Below, one piece after another: positions 7,219 to 15,426 of a stretch of DNA of 64,000 nucleotides. The stretch spans positions 248,001-312,000 of the forward strand of contig NZ_SOAV01000009.1 of assembly GCF_004364245.1 (NCBI RefSeq), in the 5' to 3' direction. The notes beneath the pieces are model-generated. The model saw only the letters and a list, made by a program, of their open reading frames with translations. It made no database searches and was not told the origin of the DNA. This stretch comes from Streptomyces sp. BK208 (GTDB lineage Bacteria > Actinomycetota > Actinomycetes > Streptomycetales > Streptomycetaceae). The translations under genes and the position numbers were made by a program. Numbering within the stretch: the stretch's first letter is position 1; each line of letters starts with the position of its first letter.

Positions 7219-8495
7219 CCCAGTTCTCCGAACGTCATCCGGGCCACCCACTTGGTGTTCAGCACACCGGGCGCGGCGGGCACGATGATCCGCGCCGGAT
7301 AGCCGTGGTCGGGGCTCAGCGTCTCGCCGTTCACGGACAGGGCGAGCAGGGAGCGCGGGTCGGCCACCTGGTCGGCGCGCAGGGCCCCGCTGCGGAAGGC
7401 GCCGCGCCGCTGGAGGGACTCCACGAGCAGATCCGGCGGACCGTCCTCGAAACCGGCCAGCGCCGCGAGGTCCCGCAGCCGCACTCCGCGCCACCACTGG
7501 TCGGAGGTCGACCACCCCTCGACGCAGGCGATGGGCAGCGCGGCGCTGTGCTGCGGCAGCCGGAGCAGGTCGGCGCGGGTGAGGCGGACCGTGCCGGTGC
7601 GTCCGACGACGGCGAGCCGCCAGGCGTCCTCGCGGGTCTCGGCCGCGTCGATGCCCGCGTAGGCGGCCGTCTTGTTGACCTGGAAGCCGTTCGGGCCGCC
7701 GCCCGGTTCGGCTCCGCCGTGCGGCGCGAGCAGGGCGGTGGCCCGGGCCGGTCCGTCGAAGGAACGCCCGGCGCTGGTGGCGAGGAGCAGCAGCGAGCCC
7801 CCGCCGACGGTCCACAGCGCCCCGCGCCGCGACACCGTCGGCGGGTCGGGCCGCGGCGACCGCAGGCCGTCGTCCGGCCCCCGGCCGGCCGGCGTGCCGT
7901 CCGGCTCCCGGCCGGCCCGCGCCCGCATGCGCCGTACGTTGCGCAGGGCGGCCGGCGCCTTCAGCACGGCGTGCGCGACGAACGCGGCGAAGAAGACCCA
8001 GGCGCCGTAGAAGTGCAGCGGGTAGAAAGAGCCGGGGAAGAGGTAGTCCAGCTGGATGTTGAGCACCCCGGTGACGAACTCGAAGAGCGCGCCGCCCACC
8101 AGCAGCAGCAGCGACACCCGCTCCAGCGCGTGGGCGAGCGACCGCGCCGGAGGCAGCGTGAACAGCCTCGGCACCACCGACCACAGCTTGGCCAGCAGCA
8201 CCGGGATCAGCACCAGGCCGAGGGTGACGTGGACGCCCTGCGTGAGGCGGTACAGCCAGGGCGGGTCGGTCGGCCAGGCGAAGAGGTAGAAGCCGAGGAT
8301 CCCCTTGTCCGGTGTCTTGTCGTTGACCGGGGACAGGTCCGGGTTGTAGGCGGCGTACGAGAGCAGTCCCGTCACGAACAGGACGGTGATGCCGGCCAGC
8401 AGGACGAGGCCGAGCACCGAGGTGAACCAGGGCCCGCGCAGCGGGCTGCGCCAGAAACCCGGCGAGGACGGAAGCCGTGGGGCGAGGTCGCGCAT
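7215..8495 (-). CDS. Membrane-anchored molybdopterin-dependent oxidoreductase
   Basis: 426 residues, two modules. Residues 1 to about 205 form a cytochrome b561-like membrane unit with His residues in the helices (VHVTLGL, PLHFYGAWVFFAAFVAHAVLK) that could bind haem. After a Pro/Arg-rich linker and a hydrophobic segment, the C-terminal 180 residues are a sulfite-oxidase-type molybdopterin domain (LPIACVEGWS with the metal-ligand Cys, WRGVRLRDLAALAG, DHGYPARIIVP, KWVARMTF). It probably oxidises or reduces a small molecule at the membrane surface. The ATG at 8495 fits a leaderless promoter (TACGGT at 8502-8507, minus strand); an ATG 16 codons upstream is less likely. Confidence 0.87.
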   Translation of the reverse strand: MRDLAPRLPSSPGFWRSPLRGPWFTSVLGLVLLAGITVLFVTGLLSYAAYNPDLSPVNDKTPDKGILGFYLFAWPTDPPWLYRLTQGVHVTLGLVLIPVLLAKLWSVVPRLFTLPPARSLAHALERVSLLLLVGGALFEFVTGVLNIQLDYLFPGSFYPLHFYGAWVFFAAFVAHAVLKAPAALRNVRRMRARAGREPDGTPAGRGPDDGLRSPRPDPPTVSRRGALWTVGGGSLLLLATSAGRSFDGPARATALLAPHGGAEPGGGPNGFQVNKTAAYAGIDAAETREDAWRLAVVGRTGTVRLTRADLLRLPQHSAALPIACVEGWSTSDQWWRGVRLRDLAALAGFEDGPPDLLVESLQRRGAFRSGALRADQVADPRSLLALSVNGETLSPDHGYPARIIVPAAPGVLNTKWVARMTFGELG

Positions 8496-8501
8496 GTCCC
8501 G

Positions 8502-8507
8502 ACCGTA
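8502..8507 (-). promoter_or_regulatory. -10 element of leaderless promoter
   Basis: Read on the minus strand, TACGGT lies 6 nt before the ATG at 8495. It supports that start codon. Confidence 0.45.
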
Positions 8508-8596
8508 GGCCGGGACGGGGCCCCGGAACGGTCCCCGACCCATGACGAAACGCTGACGTCCACCCCGCGCACCACCGCGTGGGCGGTCTCCCGGCC

Positions 8597-8602
8597 TACG
8601 GT
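8597..8602 (+). promoter_or_regulatory. -10 element of leaderless promoter
   Basis: TACGGT lies 6 nt before the GTG at 8609. The same sequence drives the divergent oxidoreductase gene on the other strand. Confidence 0.45.
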
Positions 8603-8608
8603 GCCGAG

Positions 8609-9979
8609 GTGAACCGCCTCCGCTCCGTCCCCCGCGACCTGTACGCGGCGGTGGCCGCCGCGCTGCTCGTGGCGGCCGCCGTCCTGGTCGGCCGGTACGT
8701 GTACACGTACGACGACCTGATCGTCGGCTGGCCGCCGCTGCTGGGCCGCTGGGACCCGCACGCGGGCCCCGGCACCCCGGCCGCCGTCCTGGTGGCGGCG
8801 GCGACGGTGGTGTACGGCCCGGCCGTCGCCGCCCGCCTGCCGTGGCGTGCGCTGCTGCCCGCGGCCTGGGGGGCGTCGATGGCGTGGATCTGGTCGCTGG
8901 CCCTGGTCGACGGATGGCGGACGGGCGTCGCGGGCCGGCTCACCACCCGCCACGAGTACCTCACGGTGATCGACCGCTGGCAGGACATCCCGGCGGTCCT
9001 GCGCGACTTCACCGCGCACATCCTGATCCACTCCCCCGACAACTGGCCCGCCCACGTCGCCGGGCACCCGCCGGCGGCCACGCTCACCTTCGTGCTGCTC
9101 GACCGGATCGGGCTGGGCGGCGGGGGCTGGGCCGGGGTCTGGTGCATCACCGCGGGCGCGACCGGCTGTGTGGCGGTCCTGGTGACGGTGCGCGCCCTGG
9201 CCGGGGAGCGGCTCGCCCGGCGGGCGGCGCCCTTCCTGGTGTCGGCACCGGCCGCCGTGTGGTGCGGCACGTCCGCCGACGGCTACTTCGCCGCGGTCGC
9301 CGCCTGGGCCGTGGCGCTGCTGGCCCTCGCCGTCACCGGCCGGTCCCTGTGGTGGGCAGCGGGTTCGGGCCTGCTCTTCGGTCTGACCTGTTTCCTCTCC
9401 TACGGCCTCACGCTGCTGGCGGTGGTCGCGGCGGCCGTCCTGCTGCTGGGGCGGCGCGGGGTGCGGAGGCGGCCGGTGCTCCTCGTGCCGCTGCTGGCGG
9501 GTGCGGCGGTGATGCCGGCGGCCTTCACGGCGGTGGGCTTCGACTGGTGGGAGGCGTACCGCCTGCTGGTGACCCGCTACTACGAGGGCGCGGCCGGCGT
9601 CCGCCCCTACGGCTACTGGGTGTGGGCCAACCTCGCCTGCACGGTGCTCATCACGGGCCTGGCGACGGCGGCGGGCCTGCGCCGGGCGGGGGGCGTGCTG
9701 GTCCGGTGGCGCGGCGGGGGCGTGCGGGCCGGGAGCGGACCGGTGGAGGACGCCCGCGGGGAGGAGATCCGTCTGGCGTTCCTCGTGGCCGCCGCGCTGC
9801 TCACCCTGCTGGCCGCCGACGTGTCCGGTATGAGCAAGGCGGAGACGGAACGCATCTGGCTCCCCTTCGCCCTGTGGCTCCTGCCGTCCTGCGCGTTCCT
9901 CCCCCGCCCCCGTGCCTGGCTGGCGGCGCAGACGGTGCTGGCCCTCCTCCTCAACCACCTGCTGGCGACGGGCTGGTAG
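8609..9979 (+). CDS. Polytopic membrane protein, GT-C glycosyltransferase-like
   Basis: 456 residues with about ten hydrophobic segments. Features resembling GT-C transferases that use polyprenyl-phosphate sugars are an acidic pair in the first extracytoplasmic loop (YTYDDLIVGW) and an AGHPPAATLTF motif comparable with the HPP motif of that superfamily. Amphipathic WRTGVAGRLTTRHEY lies between. If correct, it could place sugars made by the neighbouring transferases onto an external acceptor. It is divergent from the oxidoreductase and may belong to the same pathway. The specific family cannot be fixed by eye. Confidence 0.65.
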   Translation: MNRLRSVPRDLYAAVAAALLVAAAVLVGRYVYTYDDLIVGWPPLLGRWDPHAGPGTPAAVLVAAATVVYGPAVAARLPWRALLPAAWGASMAWIWSLALVDGWRTGVAGRLTTRHEYLTVIDRWQDIPAVLRDFTAHILIHSPDNWPAHVAGHPPAATLTFVLLDRIGLGGGGWAGVWCITAGATGCVAVLVTVRALAGERLARRAAPFLVSAPAAVWCGTSADGYFAAVAAWAVALLALAVTGRSLWWAAGSGLLFGLTCFLSYGLTLLAVVAAAVLLLGRRGVRRRPVLLVPLLAGAAVMPAAFTAVGFDWWEAYRLLVTRYYEGAAGVRPYGYWVWANLACTVLITGLATAAGLRRAGGVLVRWRGGGVRAGSGPVEDARGEEIRLAFLVAAALLTLLAADVSGMSKAETERIWLPFALWLLPSCAFLPRPRAWLAAQTVLALLLNHLLATGW

Positions 9980-9987
9980 GTGGGAAA

Positions 9988-10071
9988 AAGCGTGAGCAGC
10001 CGGCCCGCGGCTGTCCTCGGGGCGCTCAGACGAGCCCCGCGAGGACAGAACGGGGGGAAGCGCTCACGCTT
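9988..10071. terminator. Nested two-stem terminator between convergent genes
   Basis: An outer stem pairs AAGCGTGAGC (9988-9997) with GCTCACGCTT (10062-10071). Inside it a second stem pairs 10011-10027 with 10032-10048 (CTGTCCTCG.../...CGAGGACAG, two small irregularities, AGAC loop). It lies between the stops of the 8609-9979 gene and the minus-strand kinase and could terminate both. Confidence 0.7.
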
Positions 10072-10100
10072 CGGCCGTGGCGCACCGCCCGCCGCGCCGG

Positions 10101-11351
10101 TCAGCCCTCGCAGCGCAGCTCCACCTCGAGGGCGGTCGGGCCGCCGGGCGGGCTGGTCAGGCGGAAGGTGCCGTCGAGCGCCGCGACGCGGCGGCGGATG
10201 CCGGTCAGGCCCGAGCCGCCGTCCTCGTCGGCGCCGCCCCGGCCGTCGTCCTCGACCAGCAGCCGCAGCCGGCCGCCCCGGCCCCGGACGGTGACCGAGG
10301 CCCGCCCGGCGCCGCTGTGCTTCGCGATGTTCGTCAGGGCTTCGGCGACCACGAAGTAGGCCGTCGCCTCCACCGACGCCGCACACCTGTGCGGCACGTC
10401 CGTCTCCACGCGGCACGGCACCGCGCAGTCCGCGGCGAGCCCGGACAGCGCTCCCGCGAGACCCCGGTCGGCCAGCACCGGCGGCAGGATGCCCCGCGCC
10501 ACCGAACGCAGCTCCGCCAGTGCCTGCTCCGCCGCGGACTGGGCCCGCTCCAGCAGTTCGTCGGCCCCGGCCGGGTCCCGTGCCGCCATCCGCCGCGCGG
10601 CTCCCAGCAGCACGGTGACCGACACCAGGCGGTTCTGCGCGCCGTCGTGCAGGGAGCGTTCGATGCGGCGCAGTTCCGTGGCGTGGGCGTCCAGCGCCGC
10701 GGCGCGGGTCGCGGTCAGCTCGGCCACCCGCAGGGACAGGTCCGTGTCCGGTCCCGCCGCCAGAAGCCGCCGGGCCGGGGCGGCCTGGAGCCGTGCCATG
10801 CCCGGGCCGAGGCCCAGGAGGATCGCCGTCCAGCCCACACCCAGCAGCGTCGCCGTGAGCGCGTCCAGCCAGCTGTGGGCGGTGCCGACACCGATGGACG
10901 TGGTCGTCGCGTCCTCGGGGATCAGGGGCCACCACAGGGGAAAGGTGGTGTCCCGGAAGGCGCACACCGGCAGCAGGAGACCGAGCAGGCCCAGCAGCAG
11001 ACCCAGCGTGCCGTGCCGCACCAGCCAGGCCAGCTCACGCCGGGTCGTCGGGTCGCCCCACGCGGACCGCAGCCGGGTGGGCGGCGGGTCGGGCGGGACG
11101 ATCTCGACACCCCGGCGGGAAAGGCGCTCGCGTTCCCGGCCGGCGAGCGCGTGCAGGGCGCGCAGCGCGAGGGGCGCGAGCAGCAGCCCGGCCCCGACCG
11201 GCGCGGTCACCGCCGCCAGGGCCAGCAGCACCAGCACGCCCAGCCCCCGCACCGCCGTACCGAGTCCGCCGACGAGCTGCCCCGTCGCCGTACCGGCGGC
11301 GCGCAGGGACCGTACGGCGGTCTCCCGCACGGACGTGACCGGGACCGTCAT
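10101..11351 (-). CDS. Orphan NarL/DesK-type sensor histidine kinase
   Basis: 416 residues. Four hydrophobic segments lie in two groups (about residues 30-65 and 115-190). The HisKA_3 dimerisation domain has RRIERSLHDGAQNRLVSV with the phosphoacceptor His; HATPase motifs follow (EALTNIAKHSGA, VEDDGRGG, GSGLTGIRRRVAALDG). No response regulator is adjacent; the only NarL-type regulator in the region is at 18925 and is already paired. It is divergent from the small membrane protein and ABC exporter at 11560-15106, and likely senses a substrate of that exporter. Confidence 0.88.
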   Translation of the reverse strand: MTVPVTSVRETAVRSLRAAGTATGQLVGGLGTAVRGLGVLVLLALAAVTAPVGAGLLLAPLALRALHALAGRERERLSRRGVEIVPPDPPPTRLRSAWGDPTTRRELAWLVRHGTLGLLLGLLGLLLPVCAFRDTTFPLWWPLIPEDATTTSIGVGTAHSWLDALTATLLGVGWTAILLGLGPGMARLQAAPARRLLAAGPDTDLSLRVAELTATRAAALDAHATELRRIERSLHDGAQNRLVSVTVLLGAARRMAARDPAGADELLERAQSAAEQALAELRSVARGILPPVLADRGLAGALSGLAADCAVPCRVETDVPHRCAASVEATAYFVVAEALTNIAKHSGAGRASVTVRGRGGRLRLLVEDDGRGGADEDGGSGLTGIRRRVAALDGTFRLTSPPGGPTALEVELRCEG

Positions 11352-11451
11352 CCGCCTGCCTCCCTCCGGGCCGTACGCACCGCCTGCGGCGGGCTCGACG
11401 GGGCCGACCCTATGCCGCGGGAGCGGTCGGCGACGGGTGCGGAGCCGGAAA

Positions 11452-11467
11452 GTACAGCCTGCTGTAC
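11452..11467. promoter_or_regulatory. Perfect palindrome between orphan kinase and ABC operon (putative operator)
   Basis: GTACAG-CCTG-CTGTAC is a perfect 6-bp inverted repeat, about 48 bp upstream of the -10-like TAGCGT at 11515 and about 100 bp upstream of the kinase start. The adjacent nine bases GTACCCCGG (11464-11472) recur at 18901 upstream of the second ABC operon. Confidence 0.5.
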
Positions 11468-11514
11468 CCCGGACCCGGTGGCCCACGGGATCGGCGGCGG
11501 GGGGTCCCGCTCCC

Positions 11515-11520
11515 TAGCGT
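11515..11520 (+). promoter_or_regulatory. -10-like element upstream of small membrane protein/ABC operon
   Basis: TAGCGT is followed about 32 nt later by a GGAGG ribosome binding site and the ATG at 11560, so this transcript should carry a short leader. Confidence 0.4.
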
Positions 11521-11559
11521 CGAGGACGACCGAGAGCGACGCCGACGGAGGCCGCAGCC

Positions 11560-11817
11560 ATGACCCACCAGGACCATCAGGACCCCTACCGCCTGGGCAC
11601 ACCCCAGGCCGCTCCCGCCGACGGCGACGGCCCGGGCGCCGTCTCCCGCGGGGACCTCCTGCGCACGCTGCTGTGGACGGTGGTGGTGCTCAGCGCGGTC
11701 GCCAACATGGCCCTCTCCTTCGCCGGTGCCGCCGCCCCGCTCCACCTGGCCAGCGGCCTGGTCACCGTCCTCGCCGCCGGCACCCTCGTCGTACGCGCCC
11801 TGCGGGGGCGGCGATGA
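11560..11817 (+). CDS. Small two-helix membrane protein preceding ABC transporter
   Basis: 85 residues. A hydrophilic N-terminus (MTHQDHQDPYRLG) is followed by two hydrophobic segments (LLWTVVVLSAVANMAL and LASGLVTVLAAGTLVV) and a basic RALRGRR end. It has a GGAGG ribosome binding site 8 nt upstream. Its stop overlaps the ATPase ATG by 4 bp, so it is the first gene of the exporter operon, perhaps an accessory or sensor subunit. No known motif is seen. Confidence 0.75.
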   Translation: MTHQDHQDPYRLGTPQAAPADGDGPGAVSRGDLLRTLLWTVVVLSAVANMALSFAGAAAPLHLASGLVTVLAAGTLVVRALRGRR

Positions 11818-12569
11818 GCACCGCCGCCCCCGCGACCGTCACCGCGCGCCGGGCGCCCGCCATCGCGCTGGAGGGCGTGACCAGGACCTACCCGGGCGGC
11901 GTCCGGGCCTTGGACGACGTGACGCTGACCGTCGGACACGGCACGTTCCTCGCCGTGATGGGGCCCTCGGGCTCCGGCAAGAGCACCCTGATGCACTGCG
12001 CCGCCGGGCTGGACACCCCCACGTCCGGCAGCGTCCGCGTCGACGGACAGGAGATCTCCGGCCTGAACGAGACCCGCCGCACCGAACTGCGCCGCGAACG
12101 CGTCGGGTTCGTGTTCCAGGCGTACAACCTCATCCCCTCGCTCAGCGTCGAGGACAACATCACCCTGCCGCTGCGCCTGGCCGGGCGCCGCCCGGACCGG
12201 GACTGGCTGCGCACGCTGACCGAGCGGGTGGGGCTGGCCGACCGGCTCACCCACCGGCCGGCCGAGCTGTCCGGCGGCCAGCAGCAACGGGCCGCCGTGG
12301 TACGGGCGCTGGCCGCGAAGCCCGCCGTCGTCTTCGCCGACGAACCGACCGGCGCGCTGGACCTGCGCAGCGCCCACCAGGTCCTCGGCCTGCTGCGGGC
12401 ACTCGTCGACGACCTCGGTCAGACGGTGGTCATGGTCACCCACGACCCCGCCGCCGCGGCCCGTGCCCACCGCGCCCTGGTGATGGCCGACGGCCGGGTG
12501 GTCGAGGCCCTGGAACACCCGACGGCGCCGCACCTCGCCGACCGTCTCGTCGCGTTGGGGGAGCGGTAG
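11814..12569 (+). CDS. ABC transporter ATP-binding protein (MacB/LolD type)
   Basis: 251 residues. All nucleotide-binding motifs are present: Walker [10 protein letters not shown] (about residue 53), Q-loop [14 protein letters not shown], signature LSGGQQQR, Walker [13 protein letters not shown], and H-loop VTHD. The FQxYNLxP and DEPTGALD wording marks the MacB/LolD/FtsE branch that powers FtsX-fold permeases. It is encoded directly before the 844-residue permease and together they make an exporter, probably of peptides, lipids or antibiotics. Confidence 0.93.
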   Translation: MSTAAPATVTARRAPAIALEGVTRTYPGGVRALDDVTLTVGHGTFLAVMGPSGSGKSTLMHCAAGLDTPTSGSVRVDGQEISGLNETRRTELRRERVGFVFQAYNLIPSLSVEDNITLPLRLAGRRPDRDWLRTLTERVGLADRLTHRPAELSGGQQQRAAVVRALAAKPAVVFADEPTGALDLRSAHQVLGLLRALVDDLGQTVVMVTHDPAAAARAHRALVMADGRVVEALEHPTAPHLADRLVALGER

Positions 12570-12571
12570 CC

Positions 12572-15106
12572 GTGCTGCACCTCGCCCTGCGCACGGCCGC
12601 GCACCGGATCACCGCACTGCTCGCCGTTGCCTGCGCGGTCCTGGGCGGCGCCGCGCTGATCACCACCACCGGCGTGCTCGCCGAGTCCGGACTGCGTTCG
12701 CAGCTGCCGCCCGGGCGGCTGGGCGGCGCGGACGTCGTGGTCGCCGCCGACCAGGAGTTCCACCCGAGCGGGGACCTGCCCCTCGCGCTGCCCGAGCGGG
12801 CCACGGTCCCGGCCCGGCTCGTCGAGCGGCTGGCCGCCCTGCCGGGTGTCACCGCGGCCGTCGGCGACATCGGCTTCCCGGCCGCGCTGGTCGACGCCCG
12901 GGGCGGCATCACCCCCGTCGCCGAGGACCCGGGGACGGCGGGGCACGGCTGGTCCTCGACCGCGTTGCTGTCGGACGCGCGGGTGCGGGGCCGGGCGCCG
13001 TCCGGCGCGGACGAGGTCGCCGTGGACGTGCGCACGGGCCTGGCGGTCGGCGAGCGCGTCGAGGTGGTGGCGAACGGGCGCCCCGCTGCCGCCTACCGCG
13101 TCTCCGCACTCGTCGACGCCCCGGGCGCGGGCGTCTACTTCGCGGACGGGACGGCCGCCGGGCTGGCCGCGCGCGACGCCGGGAGCGAAGGCCCGCGCGC
13201 GGGGACCGTGGACCTGATCGGGCTGCGCACCGACGCCGGTGCCGGGGACCGGGTCGCCGCCGCCGTCCGCGAGGAGGTGGCGGGCACGGGCCTGGAGGTG
13301 AGCACCGGCGCGGACCGGGGCGACGCGGTGGCGCCCGGCGCCGGGTCGGCGCGCTCGCTGCTGGTCCTGCTCGCCGGTTCGCTCGGCGGGATCGTGCTGC
13401 TGATCACCGGGTTCGTCGTCGCGGGCGCGCTGGGCGTGACCATCGCCGGGCAGCGACGCGACCTGGCGCTGATGCGGGCCGTCGGCGCGACGCCGAAGCA
13501 GATCCGCCGCCTGGCCGCCGCGCAGGCGACGGTCGTCGCGGTGGTGGCGCTGGTACCGGGCGTGGCCGTCGGCTACCTGCTGGCGGGCCGCTTCCGGGAC
13601 CTGCTGGCCGGCCACGACGTCCTCCCGCCCGAACTGCCCCTCACCCTCAGCCCCTTGCCCGCACTCGCCGCGCTGCTCCTGGTGGTGGCGGCCGTACGGC
13701 TCTCCGCCCGCTGCGCGGCCTGGCGCACCTCGCGGCTGCCGGCGACCGAGGCGGTCGCCGAGTCCCGCAGCGAACCGCGCACGCCGTCGCGGACGCGGAC
13801 CGGTGCGGGGCTGCTGCTGATCCTCGGCGCCTCGGCGCTCTCGGTGGTACCGCTGCTGTCCCGGACGGTCCTCGGAGCCTCGGTCACCTCCGTCGCGGGC
13901 ATCGTCGCCGCGATCGGCCTGGCGCTGTCCGGCCCGGCGCTGGTCAAACGGGCGGGCGAGGCCGCCGTCCGGCGACTGCGCCCCGACGCCGCCGCCCCGA
14001 CGTGGCTGGCGCTGTCCAACGTACGGGCCTACGCCCTGCGCCTGTCGGGCGTGATCAGCCCGCTGGCCATGGGCATCGTCTTCGTCCTGACGTACACCCT
14101 CACCCAGACGACGGTGCTGGCCGCCACCTCCGACGACATCCGGGCAGGCACCCTCGCCCAGTACGAAGTGACGGCGCCGGCCCTGGGCGGGCTGCCCGAC
14201 GGCACCCTGTCCGCCGTACGGGACGTGCCCGGCGTACGGGCCGCGGCACCGGCCGGGACGACCACGGTGGTGTGGGAGTACGAGGAACTGGGCGAACCCG
14301 CGGCCGAGTCCGCCTCGGCGACGGTCCTCACGCCGGACGCCCGGGGCGTCCTCGACCTCGGTGTGACCGGCGGCAGCCTGGACCGGCTGACCGGGGCCAC
14401 GGTCGCCGTGAGCGGCGAGGCCGCCCGCACGCGCGGCGCCGGGCTCGGCCAGCGGGTGCGCCTGGTGCTCGGCGACGGGGCCCGCGTCGACGCCCGGGTC
14501 GTCGCCGTCTACGACCGGGGCCTGGGCTTCGGCCCGGTCGTCCTCTCCCGTCAGCTGGCCGCCGGGCACACCACGACCGGCCTCGACCAGCGGGTGCTGG
14601 TCCGCACCGACGGCACGCAGGAGGCGGGGCGGGGCCTCACCGCGCTGGCCGCCGGCCGCCCCGGCCTCACCGTCGCGGGCACCGCCCCGGACGCCTCGGG
14701 CGCGGACGCGCCGCCCGAGGTGTGGATCAACCTGGCGGTGGTCGTGGTGCTCCTCGGCTACCTGCTGCTGAGCATCGCCAACAGACTGGTCGCCGCCACC
14801 GCCCAGCGCCGGACCGAGATCGCCGCGCTGCGTCTGGTGGGCACGACCCCGCGGCAGATCCGCGCGATGATGCGCCGCGAGGCCGCCGTCGTCGCCGCCG
14901 CGGCCCTGGTCTGCGGCCTCCTGCTGTCCGCCGTCCCGCTGGCCCTCCTCGGCCAGGGCCTCCTCGGCCGCCCCTGGCCGGCGGGCCCCGTCTGGCTCCT
15001 CCCGGCGGTGGTGGCGACGGTCGTGGCGACCTCGTACCTCACGGTCGAACTCCCCACCCGCCACGCCCTGCGCACCCCTCCGGCGGAGGGACTGCGCACG
15101 GGGTGA
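12572..15106 (+). CDS. FtsX/MacB-type ABC transporter permease (two FtsX units)
   Basis: 844 residues. Topology is one N-terminal membrane segment, a large extracytoplasmic domain (about residues 40-255), three segments, further segments in the middle, a second extracytoplasmic domain (about 525-715) and three terminal segments. Two FtsX motifs are visible: [17 protein letters not shown] and [17 protein letters not shown]. The GTG start is 2 bp after the ATPase stop. The stop codon lies inside the first unit of a 24-bp tandem repeat. Substrate is unknown; the family exports lipoproteins, lipids or antimicrobial peptides. Confidence 0.9.
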   Translation: MLHLALRTAAHRITALLAVACAVLGGAALITTTGVLAESGLRSQLPPGRLGGADVVVAADQEFHPSGDLPLALPERATVPARLVERLAALPGVTAAVGDIGFPAALVDARGGITPVAEDPGTAGHGWSSTALLSDARVRGRAPSGADEVAVDVRTGLAVGERVEVVANGRPAAAYRVSALVDAPGAGVYFADGTAAGLAARDAGSEGPRAGTVDLIGLRTDAGAGDRVAAAVREEVAGTGLEVSTGADRGDAVAPGAGSARSLLVLLAGSLGGIVLLITGFVVAGALGVTIAGQRRDLALMRAVGATPKQIRRLAAAQATVVAVVALVPGVAVGYLLAGRFRDLLAGHDVLPPELPLTLSPLPALAALLLVVAAVRLSARCAAWRTSRLPATEAVAESRSEPRTPSRTRTGAGLLLILGASALSVVPLLSRTVLGASVTSVAGIVAAIGLALSGPALVKRAGEAAVRRLRPDAAAPTWLALSNVRAYALRLSGVISPLAMGIVFVLTYTLTQTTVLAATSDDIRAGTLAQYEVTAPALGGLPDGTLSAVRDVPGVRAAAPAGTTTVVWEYEELGEPAAESASATVLTPDARGVLDLGVTGGSLDRLTGATVAVSGEAARTRGAGLGQRVRLVLGDGARVDARVVAVYDRGLGFGPVVLSRQLAAGHTTTGLDQRVLVRTDGTQEAGRGLTALAAGRPGLTVAGTAPDASGADAPPEVWINLAVVVVLLGYLLLSIANRLVAATAQRRTEIAALRLVGTTPRQIRAMMRREAAVVAAAALVCGLLLSAVPLALLGQGLLGRPWPAGPVWLLPAVVATVVATSYLTVELPTRHALRTPPAEGLRTG

Positions 15107-15162
15107 CCCCGGGCACTGCGCACGGGGTGACCCCGGGCACTGCGCACGGGATGACCCCGGGC
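15091..15162. repeat. Three tandem copies of a 24-bp unit spanning a stop codon
   Basis: Units begin at 15091, 15115 and 15139, each starting ACTGCGCACGGG; the third differs at one base. The first unit encodes the last codons and TGA of the permease, so the gene's end has been copied twice into the intergenic space. Each unit contains GGGGTGACCCC, a small hairpin. The rest of the 15107-15426 gap is G+C-rich and non-coding. Confidence 0.9.
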
Positions 15163-15362
15163 CCGGGGCGCCGCCCCCGGAAGCGGACAGGGGACGCGTC
15201 GCACGCCGACCGGTCCGTCCCCGCGCCACCGGAAGGCCCGACGTCGGCACCGAGCCGGGTCGGGGCGCGGGACGGTCCGCGGGCCGGAAGCCGGGGCCCG
15301 CACCGGGCGGCGGGACCCACGGCCTCCGGAGGGACGGAGCCCGTCGCGGGTCCGGGACCCCG

Positions 15363-15379
15363 GACGGGCGAAGCCCGTC
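15363..15379. terminator. Possible terminator hairpin between convergent ABC permease genes
   Basis: GACGGGC-GAA-GCCCGTC is a perfect 7-bp stem. It sits in one of two imperfect direct repeats (AGCCCGTCGCGGG... at about 15343 and 15372) within the 320-bp gap between the two permease genes. Confidence 0.4.
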
Positions 15380-15426
15380 GCGGGGCCGGGACCGAGGTCC
15401 CGGGGAGCGCCACGCCCCCGTGGGGC

